Shown: positions 8,677 through 17,519 of the stretch, in pieces | How the letters are laid out: the number at the start of each line of letters is the position of its first letter | How positions within the stretch are numbered: position 1 is the stretch's first letter | Assembly: GCF_003448965.1 (NCBI RefSeq) | Contig: NZ_QRGC01000030.1 | Span: 38,991 to 82,969, forward strand | Source of the DNA: Oceanicella sp. SM1341 | GTDB taxonomy: Bacteria; Pseudomonadota; Alphaproteobacteria; Rhodobacterales; Rhodobacteraceae | DNA length: 43,979 nt | Direction of reading: 5' to 3' | Notes under the pieces: model-generated | Told to the model about the DNA's origin: nothing | The model's database searches: none | What the model saw: only the letters and a program-made list of their open reading frames with translations | Translations under genes and position numbers: made by a program

Positions 8677-8726
8677 TCCCGCATCCGAAGGCCGACCTCC
8701 CTGAAACAAACCAAAGGACTACCCTT

Positions 8727-9740
8727 ATGAAAGCTGTTGGCTATATGACCCCCGGCGCCATCGACCGCGATGACGCGCTGATGGATATCGACATCGAAAA
8801 ACCCACCGCGACCGGTCACGACATTCTTGTGAAGGTCGCGGCCGTGTCGGTGAACCCCGTCGACACCAAGGTGCGCACTGGCCGCCCGGCCGAGGGCGAC
8901 ACGCCCGTTATCCTGGGCTGGGATGCCGTGGGCGAGGTCGTGGAAACCGGCGCGCAGGTCACGCGGTTCAAGGCCGGGGACAGGGTCTGGTATGCCGGTG
9001 CGATCAACCGCCCGGGCACCAATTCCGAATATCACCTCGTCGATGCCCGGATCGTCGGCAAGGCGCCCAAATCCATCGCCACCGCTGCGGCTGCCGCGCT
9101 GCCGCTGACGACTCTGACCGCGCAAGAGATGATCTTCGACCGCCTCAAGGTGACCGACCCGGTGCCCGGCGATGCGAAGTCGATCGTCATCATCGGGGGC
9201 GCCGGTGGTGTGGGGTCCATCGCGATCCAGCTTTTGCGCGCCCAGACCGATTTGGTCGTCATCGCAACCGCATCGCGCCCCGAAACCCAGGACTGGGTTC
9301 GCCAGCTTGGCGCGCATCACGTCATCGACCACGCCAAGCCGCTGGCCGAACAGATCGCCGCGCTGGGCATCGGCGCGCCGGGTTTCGTGTTCTCGACCAA
9401 CCATTCGGACACCTACGTGCCGCAGATCGCCGAGTTCATCGCGCCGCAGGGCCGCGTTGGCCTGATCGACGATCCGGAAACGTTCGACATCATGCCGTTC
9501 AAGCGCAAGGCCGCGTCGATCCATTGGGAACTGATGTTCACCCGGTCGCTGTTCACCACCGCGGATATCGCCCAGCAGGGGGAAATCCTTGATACCGTGG
9601 CTGACATGATCGACACCGGCAAGGTCAAGTCCACCGCGACCGAAACCTTCGGCACCATCAACGCCGAAAACCTCAAGCGCGCCCATGCCCTGATCGAAAG
9701 CGGCAAGGCCAAGGGCAAGATCGTGCTTGAGGGCTTCTGA
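8727..9740 (+). CDS. MDR-family oxidoreductase (zinc-type alcohol dehydrogenase-like / quinone oxidoreductase-like)
   Basis: A 337-residue medium-chain dehydrogenase/reductase. The N-terminal GroES-like part has VNPVDTKVR and GWDAVGEVVETG. The Rossmann part has IGGAGGVGSIAIQLL as the NADPH motif. The Cys clusters that bind structural zinc in true alcohol dehydrogenases are absent, so it is closer to zinc-independent quinone or enone reductases. The ATG at 8727 is where family homology begins; upstream in-frame codons overlap the ABM gene. It probably forms an operon with the ABM gene. Confidence 0.9.
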   Translation: MKAVGYMTPGAIDRDDALMDIDIEKPTATGHDILVKVAAVSVNPVDTKVRTGRPAEGDTPVILGWDAVGEVVETGAQVTRFKAGDRVWYAGAINRPGTNSEYHLVDARIVGKAPKSIATAAAAALPLTTLTAQEMIFDRLKVTDPVPGDAKSIVIIGGAGGVGSIAIQLLRAQTDLVVIATASRPETQDWVRQLGAHHVIDHAKPLAEQIAALGIGAPGFVFSTNHSDTYVPQIAEFIAPQGRVGLIDDPETFDIMPFKRKAASIHWELMFTRSLFTTADIAQQGEILDTVADMIDTGKVKSTATETFGTINAENLKRAHALIESGKAKGKIVLEGF

Positions 9741-10509
9741 GAAGCAGGTGCGCAGGCGCGCCCGCGTCAACGTCCAGACTATTCGCCTTGCCTCGACGAA
9801 ATGTTGCGCCTGCGCACCCGCCCTCACCCGGTTGAAGACGGGATGCCGAACCCGCACCACTTTCTCATGCGGCTCGCGCAGGGTTTCAATAATGCGAAAG
9901 GGAGAAGTCGATTATCGACCTCAGCAATCATTTGGGAGCGGACCAAAGGCCATCGTTTAAGCGCAACGCTCCTGATCCTCTCGTCCTTCCCGAACATCCG
10001 CAGACCCGAATCTAAAAGGATATGAACCCGCAGTTGCCGCAAGCGAAGGCAGTGGCCTATGCCGCGTGGGTTATCGCATCCGGCGGCCAGAAAACGCACG
10101 GTGGTATCTTTACAAGAAATCAAGGGCGACGGCCCGGAGGTCGTCGTTATATCGATTTGATTTGTATAAGAAAACTGAAGCGGGCGAGGGATTTGAACCC
10201 TCGACCCCACCCTTGGCAAGGAGCTACTTACGCCGCTGTCCGCAAAAGCAAGTTAAGGTGGGTGCACGTCCCCGCAACCATCATTGCTTGCGATGACCCC
10301 GTCCTCCTGATCCGCGACGGCCATAGGTCCTGCCTCAATGGATTGATTGGTGGCTCCTGCAAATCGGTCCTGATCCAACTCCATGGTGAAGCGGCGCCGG
10401 AATGGTTCGCGCCGCTGTCGGCTTGAGATTTCAAGACAGCAATCTGCCGCTGTTGCTAGGACGGATTCAGGCGCCGGGCGACCACGGCCCGCGATCCGCA
10501 GTCGTCTGC
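9741..10509. other. Gene-poor interval of about 770 bases
   Basis: No open frame here has a convincing start, ribosome site or family motif. The only recognisable content is a tRNA-Gly 3' fragment at 10176-10221. The rest looks like unassigned junction DNA between the metabolic cassette and the defence genes. Confidence 0.6.
10176..10221 (-). other. 3' half of a tRNA-Gly(GCC) gene, candidate attachment-site scar
   Basis: On the minus strand this runs from the anticodon loop (CCTTGCCAAGG) through the variable region and a full T-arm (GAGGGTTCAAATCCCTC) to the 3' acceptor strand (CGCCCGCT). The last three bases are TCA instead of CCA. The 5' half that should pair (an acceptor GCGGGCG and a D-arm) is missing. 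A copy running from the anticodon loop to the 3' end is the usual footprint left by tyrosine recombinases that integrate into tRNA genes. Confidence 0.65.
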
Positions 10510-11988
10510 CTAGCTCTCATGTTTGGGGGCGTCGTCTGGCCGGTCTGGCGTTTCCGCGCCGGCTAAGTCGTCGTCCTCAGCCGGTGGTTCGGGCGGCGGC
10601 AGTACCCAGCCGTCGGACTGAAGGAAGATGATAACGTCTTCGTATTTGTCGGTTCGGCGCGTCCGGCGAATGTGTTGATAGAAGCGATTCCGCGCATCGT
10701 GGCTCGGGCGGTCGGCGGGCGTCGCGTTGCGAAGCAGAGCGAGTAGAAGTGTGTCTGTCTCTGCTGCGTCCCAGTTCTGTCCGTTGTCGATTACGGCGTC
10801 GAGAAGCTCGTCGAGTTGTTGGCGGCCGAGGCGGCCGGCGAATGGCGTGATGAGGTCGCTGAAGTTTGCTTCTGACCTGCGCCAGCTACCAGAGCCTTTG
10901 TATTCTTCAACTGCCCGGGCCCACAGGTCGGCGAGCGGGTGCGAAGCGACCGCGTTGACGAGGTGCTCTCGATCGAGGGCGGCAATGAGGGCTAACAGCG
11001 CGACGCGGAATTGCGGGAGGGTTACGCCGGCCAAGATGCGATAGTCGGTCAACGTCGCGGGAGCGGCGTTGTCGATCGTCGCCTGTAGGGCGGTGCGGGT
11101 CGGCTCCTGAAGCTGTGGCCACAAATCCGGAAATGCGGCGATGAAGGCAATGGCGCGAGGCCGGTTCGCCGGCTCGAGATTGTCGATCAACCTGATGATT
11201 GCCTGAGTGAGGTCCGGCCAAGCAGGAGCGGCGCGTTCGCGCACCGCGACCAGCGAAGGAATGATCTTGCGATGGAGCGGGTCCCAATGCGCCGGCACGC
11301 CCTTCAGGAGGGATTTTGCGAGCACCGTGCCGAAATTGCGGACGTTCTGGGTGCGGACCCGCGCGAGGTAGCGTTGCTCAACATAGTCGAGGATTCGTTC
11401 ATAGGCAGTCGGAAAGCCCGGTGACTGCACGTCAACGTCATAGAGGTCAAAGATCGCCTTGCCCTGCAAGGGTTCCTGCGACAGCACGAGATCGACAGCA
11501 TTGACGAGATGAAGCCGCGCCAGTTCGGGCGATGGTTCAAAGAGATCGGCCTCGGCCGAGAAGGCTGGATGGGCGCAGAGATGCCGATCTTCGCGAAGGC
11601 GCTCCAAATGGGTTTTGGCGATGCGATTGACGACTTGGGTGTTGGCCGTCGCATCTTCGAGGATGCTCCCTTCAAGCTGAAGCAGTTTGGCGATGTCGCC
11701 TGCGACAGTCGCGTTATCCCAGGACTGGAGAAATGCAGTCGTGGCCGCATCGCCCATGGCGCTCAGCTCGCGGTACTTGGCGATCAGATCATACACGAGG
11801 GCGACCCAGGCAGAGGTGAGTGCGCCGCGCAACGCGCCGGCCTTGTAGGCTTTCACGGCGTCCAGAAAGTACAGTTTCGACTGTGGATGCCGAATTCGGG
11901 TGAGCAGTATGTCGAGGTCTACAAATCCAGTGTCCACGGTTCTTAATCCAGAGAGCAATTGTTTCGAGGCAATATTACCTTGCCTCAT
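10510..11988 (-). CDS. HEPN-domain protein with RX4H motif (hypothetical)
   Basis: A 492-residue protein without a named family that I recognise. Residues 38-75 (DAVKAYKAGALRGALTSAW and onward) form a helical segment typical of HEPN-like proteins. RHLCAH at 135-140 matches the RX4-6H motif of HEPN ribonucleases. The remaining 350 residues appear helical, and the C-terminal 30 are acidic and disordered. It lies downstream of cap3 on the same strand, 130 bases away, so it may be an accessory effector of the CBASS locus or an independent RNase toxin. The start codon is uncertain: ATG at 11988 has only a weak ribosome site. Confidence 0.7.
   Translation of the reverse strand: MRQGNIASKQLLSGLRTVDTGFVDLDILLTRIRHPQSKLYFLDAVKAYKAGALRGALTSAWVALVYDLIAKYRELSAMGDAATTAFLQSWDNATVAGDIAKLLQLEGSILEDATANTQVVNRIAKTHLERLREDRHLCAHPAFSAEADLFEPSPELARLHLVNAVDLVLSQEPLQGKAIFDLYDVDVQSPGFPTAYERILDYVEQRYLARVRTQNVRNFGTVLAKSLLKGVPAHWDPLHRKIIPSLVAVRERAAPAWPDLTQAIIRLIDNLEPANRPRAIAFIAAFPDLWPQLQEPTRTALQATIDNAAPATLTDYRILAGVTLPQFRVALLALIAALDREHLVNAVASHPLADLWARAVEEYKGSGSWRRSEANFSDLITPFAGRLGRQQLDELLDAVIDNGQNWDAAETDTLLLALLRNATPADRPSHDARNRFYQHIRRTRRTDKYEDVIIFLQSDGWVLPPPEPPAEDDDLAGAETPDRPDDAPKHES
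11966..11986. repeat. Inverted repeat at the start of the HEPN gene
   Basis: GAGGCAA (11966-11972) and TTGCCTC (11980-11986) are perfect 7-base arms around a 7-base loop, covering the first codons of the HEPN gene. In the mRNA this hairpin would hold the initiation region and could limit translation, or it could be an operator. Confidence 0.35.
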
Positions 11989-12118
11989 ACGCGACGGAAA
12001 ATCCCGCGTCTTCGTCTTGGGGCTTCGAGTATGTGGGCGCGACTATGGGCGGCGCAGGCGTTTTGGCGGTCGGCGACGTATGTAGCGCTTTGCAGCAGAT
12101 GCGACCTTAAACCTAAGA

Positions 12119-12577
12119 TCAGATTGTGAGCGCGACCTCCCCGGGCGCGGCATGTCGGACGAACATGTAGGCAGCGGCTTCGACACGGAAAAAGCACCGC
12201 AATCTGACGATCATGAGAGCGGAAAAATCGATATCCCGCTCGCCGTGGACCAGACTTTGCATCGACATGATGTCCTCTTGGCTCGGCCGAACTGGGAAGC
12301 TGGGATGCGAATGCCATTCGCCGAGGTAGTTGAAGCGTTTGAAATCAGATCCGGTCTTTTGGAAGAAGCTTGCGAGAGCTTCCGCATGATGTTCAGGGCT
12401 GCGCACGAAATGAGCGGCGGTCCCGGTCTTATCGTCAACAGAGAAGTCGACGATGCGGAAATGGTCCGGCGCGACTTGCTCACCCATAAGGATACCGCCG
12501 ATTTCACGCCGGCCGGCACGTCTCAGGCATTTGCGAAGTCGCGCCCGCTGGTTACTTGGAAGACTGATCGTGACCAT
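12119..12577 (-). CDS. cap3: Cap3-like JAMM (Mov34/MPN/PAD-1) isopeptidase of type II CBASS
   Basis: A 152-residue JAB/JAMM metalloprotease. Glu25 lies in REIGGIL. HSHPSFPVRPSQED at 89-102 supplies the two His ligands, Ser99 and Asp102 of the zinc site. In type II CBASS, Cap3 removes the conjugates that Cap2 makes on the CD-NTase and other targets. The ATG at 12577 is used; the longer frame begins with an unlikely TTG. It overlaps the end of cap2 by 26 bases, so the two are translationally coupled. Confidence 0.85.
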   Translation of the reverse strand: MVTISLPSNQRARLRKCLRRAGRREIGGILMGEQVAPDHFRIVDFSVDDKTGTAAHFVRSPEHHAEALASFFQKTGSDFKRFNYLGEWHSHPSFPVRPSQEDIMSMQSLVHGERDIDFSALMIVRLRCFFRVEAAAYMFVRHAAPGEVALTI

Positions 12578-14276
12578 CGAATGCCGTGGGCAAGAGTTCG
12601 CGCAGCAGGGCAAGGCTCTCTGCGACGGAGGCGGGGTCCTGTTCTACCTTCCAGGGTTCGGAGCCGGTGAGTTCGATTGGCCACGTCTCGAACGGCTGGG
12701 AGAAAATCCAGGCAGTGCGCAGGCCGATCGCATAGGCTGCCACGGGAAAAGCGCTAGCCTCCGGGCGCGTGAGCACGTCGGTCGCCAGGCGTGCCAAATG
12801 TCCTGCGATGACGGAGACCTCTGCATCGTCAGCCACAAGCGGGCCGCCGCTCTCGGCTGGCGCTGTGTATGGTGCGGAGATGCCAGCGAGCGGGGCGGGG
12901 ACGCCGTGTGCATTGCACCAGGCATTGATCTGATTGCGGGCCGCCTGAGGTTCCGGCTCATGGCCTGATCGAACCCGCGCCACGAGACCGCCGATGCCAC
13001 CGGCGAATACCTCGCCCCAGACGAACGGTTTCAAACTTTCCTTCGCAACCGCGGCGCAAAAGTTGAAGCAATGCGCGTCGGCAGTGGCGTCGATGATGAC
13101 GTCACAGGCTCGCAGCGCCGACATCACCGAGTCCGTCGAATCGGCGCTTTCCTGGCCGCCCAGCGCGACCCGCCGCACGGTGACGTCGATTGTTCCTGCA
13201 ATCTCGATGAGGCGGCTGCGGACAGCGTCGACCTTGTGAACACCGGCCGCTGCGGCGCCCAGCTCGTTCCGCACGAGGTTTGCAGCGAACATGACGTCGT
13301 CATCAACGAGCGTAAACTTGCGCACTCCTGCGCGCGCCAGCATCGCGGCGACCTTGGAGCCAAGCGAGCCGCATCCGACAATGCCAACGCTTTTCCCGGG
13401 AAGGATGGCGTAGTCATCCGAGAGTCGGCTGCCGGCAGCGACCTTCAGGATCCGTGAGCGACCGAAGTAGCGCTTCTGGCAGCCGTCATAGGCATAGAAA
13501 TGCGCAATCTCGGTCTCCGACACCAGCACAAGGTCCATCTCGCCAGTGGCGGCGAGCGCCTGTTCGCGGAGTGTCGCGAGGCCAAGATCACCGAGCAGGT
13601 TTGCGATGCTCTCCTGTGCCGCCGCTGGCATGGCCGCTCCCTGCGGTAGTCGGATGGCATGGCCCCGCTTCGTCATTTCGCGAATGCCGGCGGGCCACGC
13701 GCGCGCATCGGCGACACCATTGATCTCGGCGATCGTCACGGTGAAAGTTTCCGCGTGGTACTTCTCCGCAATGCCTATCTCGATGGACTGAGCGGATTCT
13801 ATCGCCTTCAGGCGCTCTTCGATCGGCAGCGTCAACAGGAAACGGAAGTATGAGCCGCGGACGCTTTGACCGATAGAAACGGCGTGTGCCGAAGGCAGTT
13901 CGGGACCGTCGACATCGCGCTCACCAGCGATCAAACGCTGCGCGCTTTCGATCATCATCGCCCCGGTGATCGTCGTCTCCCAGTTGTCAGCGCGGTATTC
14001 GAGACAAAGATTTCCACCCGCGCCGTACTGGTGGCCCGAGAGGCGGCCACCATCGCGGGGCACTACCATGGGCGGGGCATTTGGGTGGAATTCCGCATAG
14101 GTCATCGTGAGCGGAATGCTGGCGCAGTCGTGTTCGATCTCGAAGTCGACGGCAAACGCGGCGCCGTCCGACAGATACCAGCGCACGCCTTTGAGCCAGC
14201 TCACGCGCTCTGCGAGATCAGCGACGCTCTGACGCTCGGATCGCGCACGTGTCGGGTTCTCGAGCCACCAGATCAT
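12552..14276 (-). CDS. cap2: Cap2-like E2-E1 fusion (ubiquitin-transfer-like enzyme of CBASS)
   Basis: A 574-residue fusion. The N-terminal E2-like domain has its expected catalytic Cys at residue 91 (GNLCLEYRADNW). The C-terminal ThiF/E1-like adenylation domain has GCGSLG at 301-306 and the LVDDD and NLVRNE motifs that follow. Cap2 adenylates the CD-NTase C-terminus and conjugates it to targets, priming cyclic nucleotide synthesis. Candidate E1 cysteines lie in HCFNFC and NAWCNAHG. The ATG at 14276 overlaps the CD-NTase stop (ATGA); longer starts would run through that gene. Confidence 0.88.
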   Translation of the reverse strand: MIWWLENPTRARSERQSVADLAERVSWLKGVRWYLSDGAAFAVDFEIEHDCASIPLTMTYAEFHPNAPPMVVPRDGGRLSGHQYGAGGNLCLEYRADNWETTITGAMMIESAQRLIAGERDVDGPELPSAHAVSIGQSVRGSYFRFLLTLPIEERLKAIESAQSIEIGIAEKYHAETFTVTIAEINGVADARAWPAGIREMTKRGHAIRLPQGAAMPAAAQESIANLLGDLGLATLREQALAATGEMDLVLVSETEIAHFYAYDGCQKRYFGRSRILKVAAGSRLSDDYAILPGKSVGIVGCGSLGSKVAAMLARAGVRKFTLVDDDVMFAANLVRNELGAAAAGVHKVDAVRSRLIEIAGTIDVTVRRVALGGQESADSTDSVMSALRACDVIIDATADAHCFNFCAAVAKESLKPFVWGEVFAGGIGGLVARVRSGHEPEPQAARNQINAWCNAHGVPAPLAGISAPYTAPAESGGPLVADDAEVSVIAGHLARLATDVLTRPEASAFPVAAYAIGLRTAWIFSQPFETWPIELTGSEPWKVEQDPASVAESLALLRELLPTAFDGHDQSSK

Positions 14277-15490
14277 TCCGCGCCGCCGAACCCCTGGGGC
14301 TTGGTCGGAACACGGCTTCTGTCCGGAAAGGAGAGACCTGCGCTGGCCGGCGCCACCGACGCGGTTTTCAGCAGCGGGGATCGTGCCGGCGGCTGGCGGC
14401 GGCGTGCCGCCCGATCGGCCAGCGAACCGCCGACGCCGCGCCCTACGGTCTCGGTGATCACGGTCTTGTCGCTCGAATGGGCTGCCTCGGCAAATTCCGT
14501 CCTGGCCTTCTGCAGCCATTCCGCGAAGGCCGTCGCCCGCTCAGTGTGTTCCGCCCACTTATCGGCAAAGTTTTCGAGCGGGTCGGTAGGGTTCGGGATC
14601 CAGTACCGGTTGTCGTGCCATAGGATGTGCTTGTCCATGCCTGCGAGAATAACCGCCAGCGCTTCTCCGACTGTCTCTTCGCCGTTGTACGAGTGTGCCG
14701 CGAGCGTGGTGATGATGACGGAGATCGGTCGGTCTTCCTTGCGACCCTCAAAGGTATGATCCCGGTGCCGTTTGAGGATCATGACCGCGGCCTGAAGAGG
14801 CGTGCGGACCTTGTAGTCTGGAATATCCTCGACGCTCGCCTTCACGCTCTCGGCGAGCGTGCGCTTGCGGCGTTCGAGAGCTGCCGCCATCCGGCTCTTG
14901 AACCACTCACAGTAACCCTTGGGATTCGAGCGTGGCCAGTCGTCCGTGACGGCGGTGTAGGTCGCACCCTCCTTATCGGTGATGGCGATCGCGGTCGTGG
15001 TCCAGCGGGTGTCGACGCCGCGGGATTCCAGGAGGATGCGGGCGCTTTGGCCATTCGGAACGGCGGGCACCACATCCATGTGGAACTGCGCGCCGTCGGC
15101 ATAGTCGAGCACCCAGCAACGGCGGCCCTCGCGAAGCGGCTTGTTCATATTCTGCGCCTTGCGATAGGCCTCGATCTCCACGCCGAGGAGGGTCTTGAGC
15201 TGCTGCTGCGTCAGCGAGGTCTTGCCGAGCTTCTGAAGCTCGCAAACGGAATCGACATCGTATTCCTCGGCGTCGCTTGAGGGCCGGATGGTCGTACCGA
15301 GGCGGAAGGACCCCTGCACGTAGACCTTCGGGTCGTACTGCCGGACGCTCGATGTGTCGCGGTGCAGCCAGTCCCCCAGCGACTTGTAGCTCCGCTCGGC
15401 TTGCTCGTACCGGCTGGGGGGCACGCTCAGTTCTTCGGCAAGATCTTCGAGGAATTCCTCACTCTCGCGGGTACGCGTCTGCTTGTCCAC
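14273..15490 (-). CDS. CD-NTase (cGAS/DncV-like nucleotidyltransferase) of CBASS
   Basis: A 405-residue CD-NTase. The nucleotidyltransferase signature is GSFRLGTT from residue 60, the DxD pair is Asp78 and Asp80 (EEYDVDSV), and the third Asp is at 139 (FHMDV). On phage infection such enzymes make cyclic oligonucleotides that switch on an effector. Start: GTG at 15490 with AGGAGG six bases upstream. The C-terminal 60 residues are Pro/Arg/Gly-rich and end in QGFGGAE, plausibly the tail that Cap2 handles. It is first in the order CD-NTase, Cap2, Cap3 and divergent from the HNH-SAVED effector. I cannot assign the clade or the product. Confidence 0.9.
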   Translation of the reverse strand: MDKQTRTRESEEFLEDLAEELSVPPSRYEQAERSYKSLGDWLHRDTSSVRQYDPKVYVQGSFRLGTTIRPSSDAEEYDVDSVCELQKLGKTSLTQQQLKTLLGVEIEAYRKAQNMNKPLREGRRCWVLDYADGAQFHMDVVPAVPNGQSARILLESRGVDTRWTTTAIAITDKEGATYTAVTDDWPRSNPKGYCEWFKSRMAAALERRKRTLAESVKASVEDIPDYKVRTPLQAAVMILKRHRDHTFEGRKEDRPISVIITTLAAHSYNGEETVGEALAVILAGMDKHILWHDNRYWIPNPTDPLENFADKWAEHTERATAFAEWLQKARTEFAEAAHSSDKTVITETVGRGVGGSLADRAARRRQPPARSPLLKTASVAPASAGLSFPDRSRVPTKPQGFGGAE

Positions 15491-15600
15491 TATCGGCCTC
15501 CTAGATGAAGCCCAGGCGCCGCATGTGGATTGTCGAACTGCGCGGTTGAGCTTTGAGGATAAAACGTGAACACTATACTGAACTCGATCGGAACTTCACC
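15491..15600. promoter_or_regulatory. Divergent promoter region between CD-NTase and Cap5
   Basis: A 110-base gap between divergent starts. On the plus strand, TTTGAG (15552-15557), a 16-base spacer and TATACT (15574-15579) form a reasonable promoter for cap5, with a start site near 15586. On the minus strand only the strong ribosome site AGGAGG of the CD-NTase gene is clear. Divergent expression could tie sensor and effector levels together. Confidence 0.45.
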
Positions 15601-16734
15601 ATGGCAAAATCACAAATCCCAAACAAGATTCAGGTTGCCCTTTGGGCGAAGACCGCCGGGCGCTGCGAGTACCGCGGCTGCAACGAGGATCTCATCGGCG
15701 ACCTCATCGCAGGCCGAGAGGATGGGAAGTTCGGTTTTATTGCCCACATCGTCGCCGACAGCGCCGACGGTCCACGCGGCGATGTGATTCGCTCGCCGTT
15801 GCTCGCAAAGGACCTAAGCAATCTCATGCTGCTTTGTGCGAAGCACCATAAGGGCGTGGACGTCGATTATTTCGCGGATCATCCGGAGGATGTCCTTCTT
15901 GAGATGAAGGCTGAGCATGAGGATCGGATCGCCATCGTGACGGGCATGGCGCAGGAGCGGGCTGCTCACGTGCTCCGGTTCGCCGCAGACATCGGACAGA
16001 GGGACGCCCTCGTTTCGACCCGGTCGATTTTCATGGCGATGCCGCCGGACAGGCATCCTGCAGAGGGGAGAACGATCGACATCGAGTTGGTCGGATCTGA
16101 CTATGCCGATCATGAGGCGAATTACTGGACCATCCAGCAGGACAACCTGCGGCGCGTTTTCGCGCGCAAGGTGAAAGAGCGGATTGAGCAGAAGGAAATA
16201 AAGCAGCTCAGCGTCTTTGCTCTCGCGCCGCAGCCGCTTCTGATCGAGCTTGGACATCTGTTGGGTGACATCGTCCCGGTCACGGTCCACCAGAGATATC
16301 GCGAGCCGGCGACGTGGCGTTGGCAGGCTGAGCAGCCAGCTATCACGTTTCAGGTCGGTGAGTATTCCGGCCCACCAGACGCCTCGGTCGCGCTGAAGCT
16401 GGCACTCAGTGCAACCGTCACGGACGACCGGATTCGAGCAGTGCTCGGAGACGATGCCGCAATCTGGTCGTTGACCGCGGAAAATCCGCACAACGACATT
16501 ATGCGGCGGCCCGAAGACTTGGTTGAATTCAAGCGCCATCTCCGACGGCTGCTGGACCGAATCAAGGCCGTCCACGGCGAGAAGGCCGCGATCAACGTCT
16601 TTCCGGCAGTGCCGAATTCGGCCGCGGTCGAGGTGGGACGAGTGCTGATGCCGAAGGCTGACCTGCCGCTGCGCATCTATGATCAGAATCGTTCGGTCGG
16701 CGGCTTCATCCCGACCTTGACGATTGCCTCGTGA
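15601..16734 (+). CDS. cap5: Cap5-like HNH endonuclease-SAVED effector
   Basis: A 377-residue effector. The N-terminal HNH (bba-Me) nuclease has CEYRGC (Cys22, Cys27), AHIVAD with His49, and [14 protein letters not shown] with Cys79 and His82/83. From about residue 160 the protein matches the SAVED sensor fold that binds cyclic oligonucleotides ([31 protein letters not shown] split by variable sequence, and a terminal [17 protein letters not shown] region). Cyclic nucleotide binding is expected to cause oligomerisation and dsDNA cleavage. The ATG at 15601 is used rather than 15553, which lies in the promoter. Cap5 is usually co-directional with its CD-NTase; here it is divergent. Confidence 0.88.
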   Translation: MAKSQIPNKIQVALWAKTAGRCEYRGCNEDLIGDLIAGREDGKFGFIAHIVADSADGPRGDVIRSPLLAKDLSNLMLLCAKHHKGVDVDYFADHPEDVLLEMKAEHEDRIAIVTGMAQERAAHVLRFAADIGQRDALVSTRSIFMAMPPDRHPAEGRTIDIELVGSDYADHEANYWTIQQDNLRRVFARKVKERIEQKEIKQLSVFALAPQPLLIELGHLLGDIVPVTVHQRYREPATWRWQAEQPAITFQVGEYSGPPDASVALKLALSATVTDDRIRAVLGDDAAIWSLTAENPHNDIMRRPEDLVEFKRHLRRLLDRIKAVHGEKAAINVFPAVPNSAAVEVGRVLMPKADLPLRIYDQNRSVGGFIPTLTIAS

Positions 16735-16845
16735 GACTGTCGCACGATCAGGGGCTTTCGCGTTCCCCGATGCTGGCAAGCTTGCCCACGGACCGGTCAG
16801 CCGCTGGGTAGATGGACGCGGACATACGAAGACGGATGGGGACGG

Positions 16846-17451
16846 CTAGTCTTTGAGGGACGGTTTTCTGACACGCGAATATCCACGTGCGGTCTTCTCG
16901 CTGCGACGAAAATAATTGATCGGCTCACGGAAGAGCGATGAGAGTTCGCGGACATAATATTCGATATCGCGATGCTTCATGCGTCGTTCGTCTTGTTTGA
17001 ACATCAGGTGGTAGAACGTCAGCCAGAACGCGGCCGAATCGTCGAAGTTGATCTTGTTCTCCGGCCCAATCAGGGAGTAGCAGCCGGTGTCCTTGATGAG
17101 TGCGGCAGCAAGTGTATCATTCGCCATCTGACAGGCCGACACAAACACACGACGACCTTCGAGCACGTCGTGCATCTTTTCGCCGAGTGCCTTGTACGAA
17201 ATGGAGTCGAAGGTGGTCGCCATGCTCCGCATGTTGGCGTGGCAGGAGATATGCAGGTAGCGATAATCGCTTTCATCGAAGAGATCGATGATCTCGTCGA
17301 GTTCCCGCTCAGTTCTGATGTAGTAGTATTTTGTATCAACCTTGCCGGACAGTTTCAGCATACGAGCGAGAATTTCGCCTTCCTGCCAGCCATTGGCCTC
17401 ATCTTCCAGCTTCAGCGATTCAATAATAAAGACCTCCGGCTTAGTAACCAA
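16846..17451 (-). CDS. Caspase/CHAT-like protein (small)
   Basis: A 201-residue protein. YLHISCHAN (His71) and RVFVSACQMAND (Cys107) have the spacing and hydrophobic-strand context of the His-Cys dyad in CHAT/caspase-fold peptidases. The length is close to a lone catalytic domain. The start is uncertain: TTG at 17451 with GAGGG about six bases upstream. The open frame continues 16 codons further to a stop near the bioF junction, so the original N-terminus may have been lost. It lies convergent with cap5, 111 bases away. It could be a CBASS accessory protease or the remains of a larger system. Confidence 0.6.
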   Translation of the reverse strand: MVTKPEVFIIESLKLEDEANGWQEGEILARMLKLSGKVDTKYYYIRTERELDEIIDLFDESDYRYLHISCHANMRSMATTFDSISYKALGEKMHDVLEGRRVFVSACQMANDTLAAALIKDTGCYSLIGPENKINFDDSAAFWLTFYHLMFKQDERRMKHRDIEYYVRELSSLFREPINYFRRSEKTARGYSRVRKPSLKD

Positions 17452-17519
17452 CCCAGCGCCCTCCCATAAGATTGAGATGCCAGAATAAGATGGATTCAGT
17501 GCATACCCTAGCGCTTAGG

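Noticed and set aside
10176-10250. Complete tRNA-Gly gene
   Set aside because: The 5' acceptor strand and D-arm are missing and the anticodon stem cannot form fully; only the 3' half is present.
10066-10296. Open frame with GEGFEPSTPP-like peptide
   Set aside because: This is the well-known false peptide from the antisense of a tRNA T-arm; the DNA is the tRNA-Gly fragment.
14277-14519. N-terminal extension of cap2
   Set aside because: It runs inside the CD-NTase gene in another frame. The ATGA overlap at 14273-14276 gives a better start.
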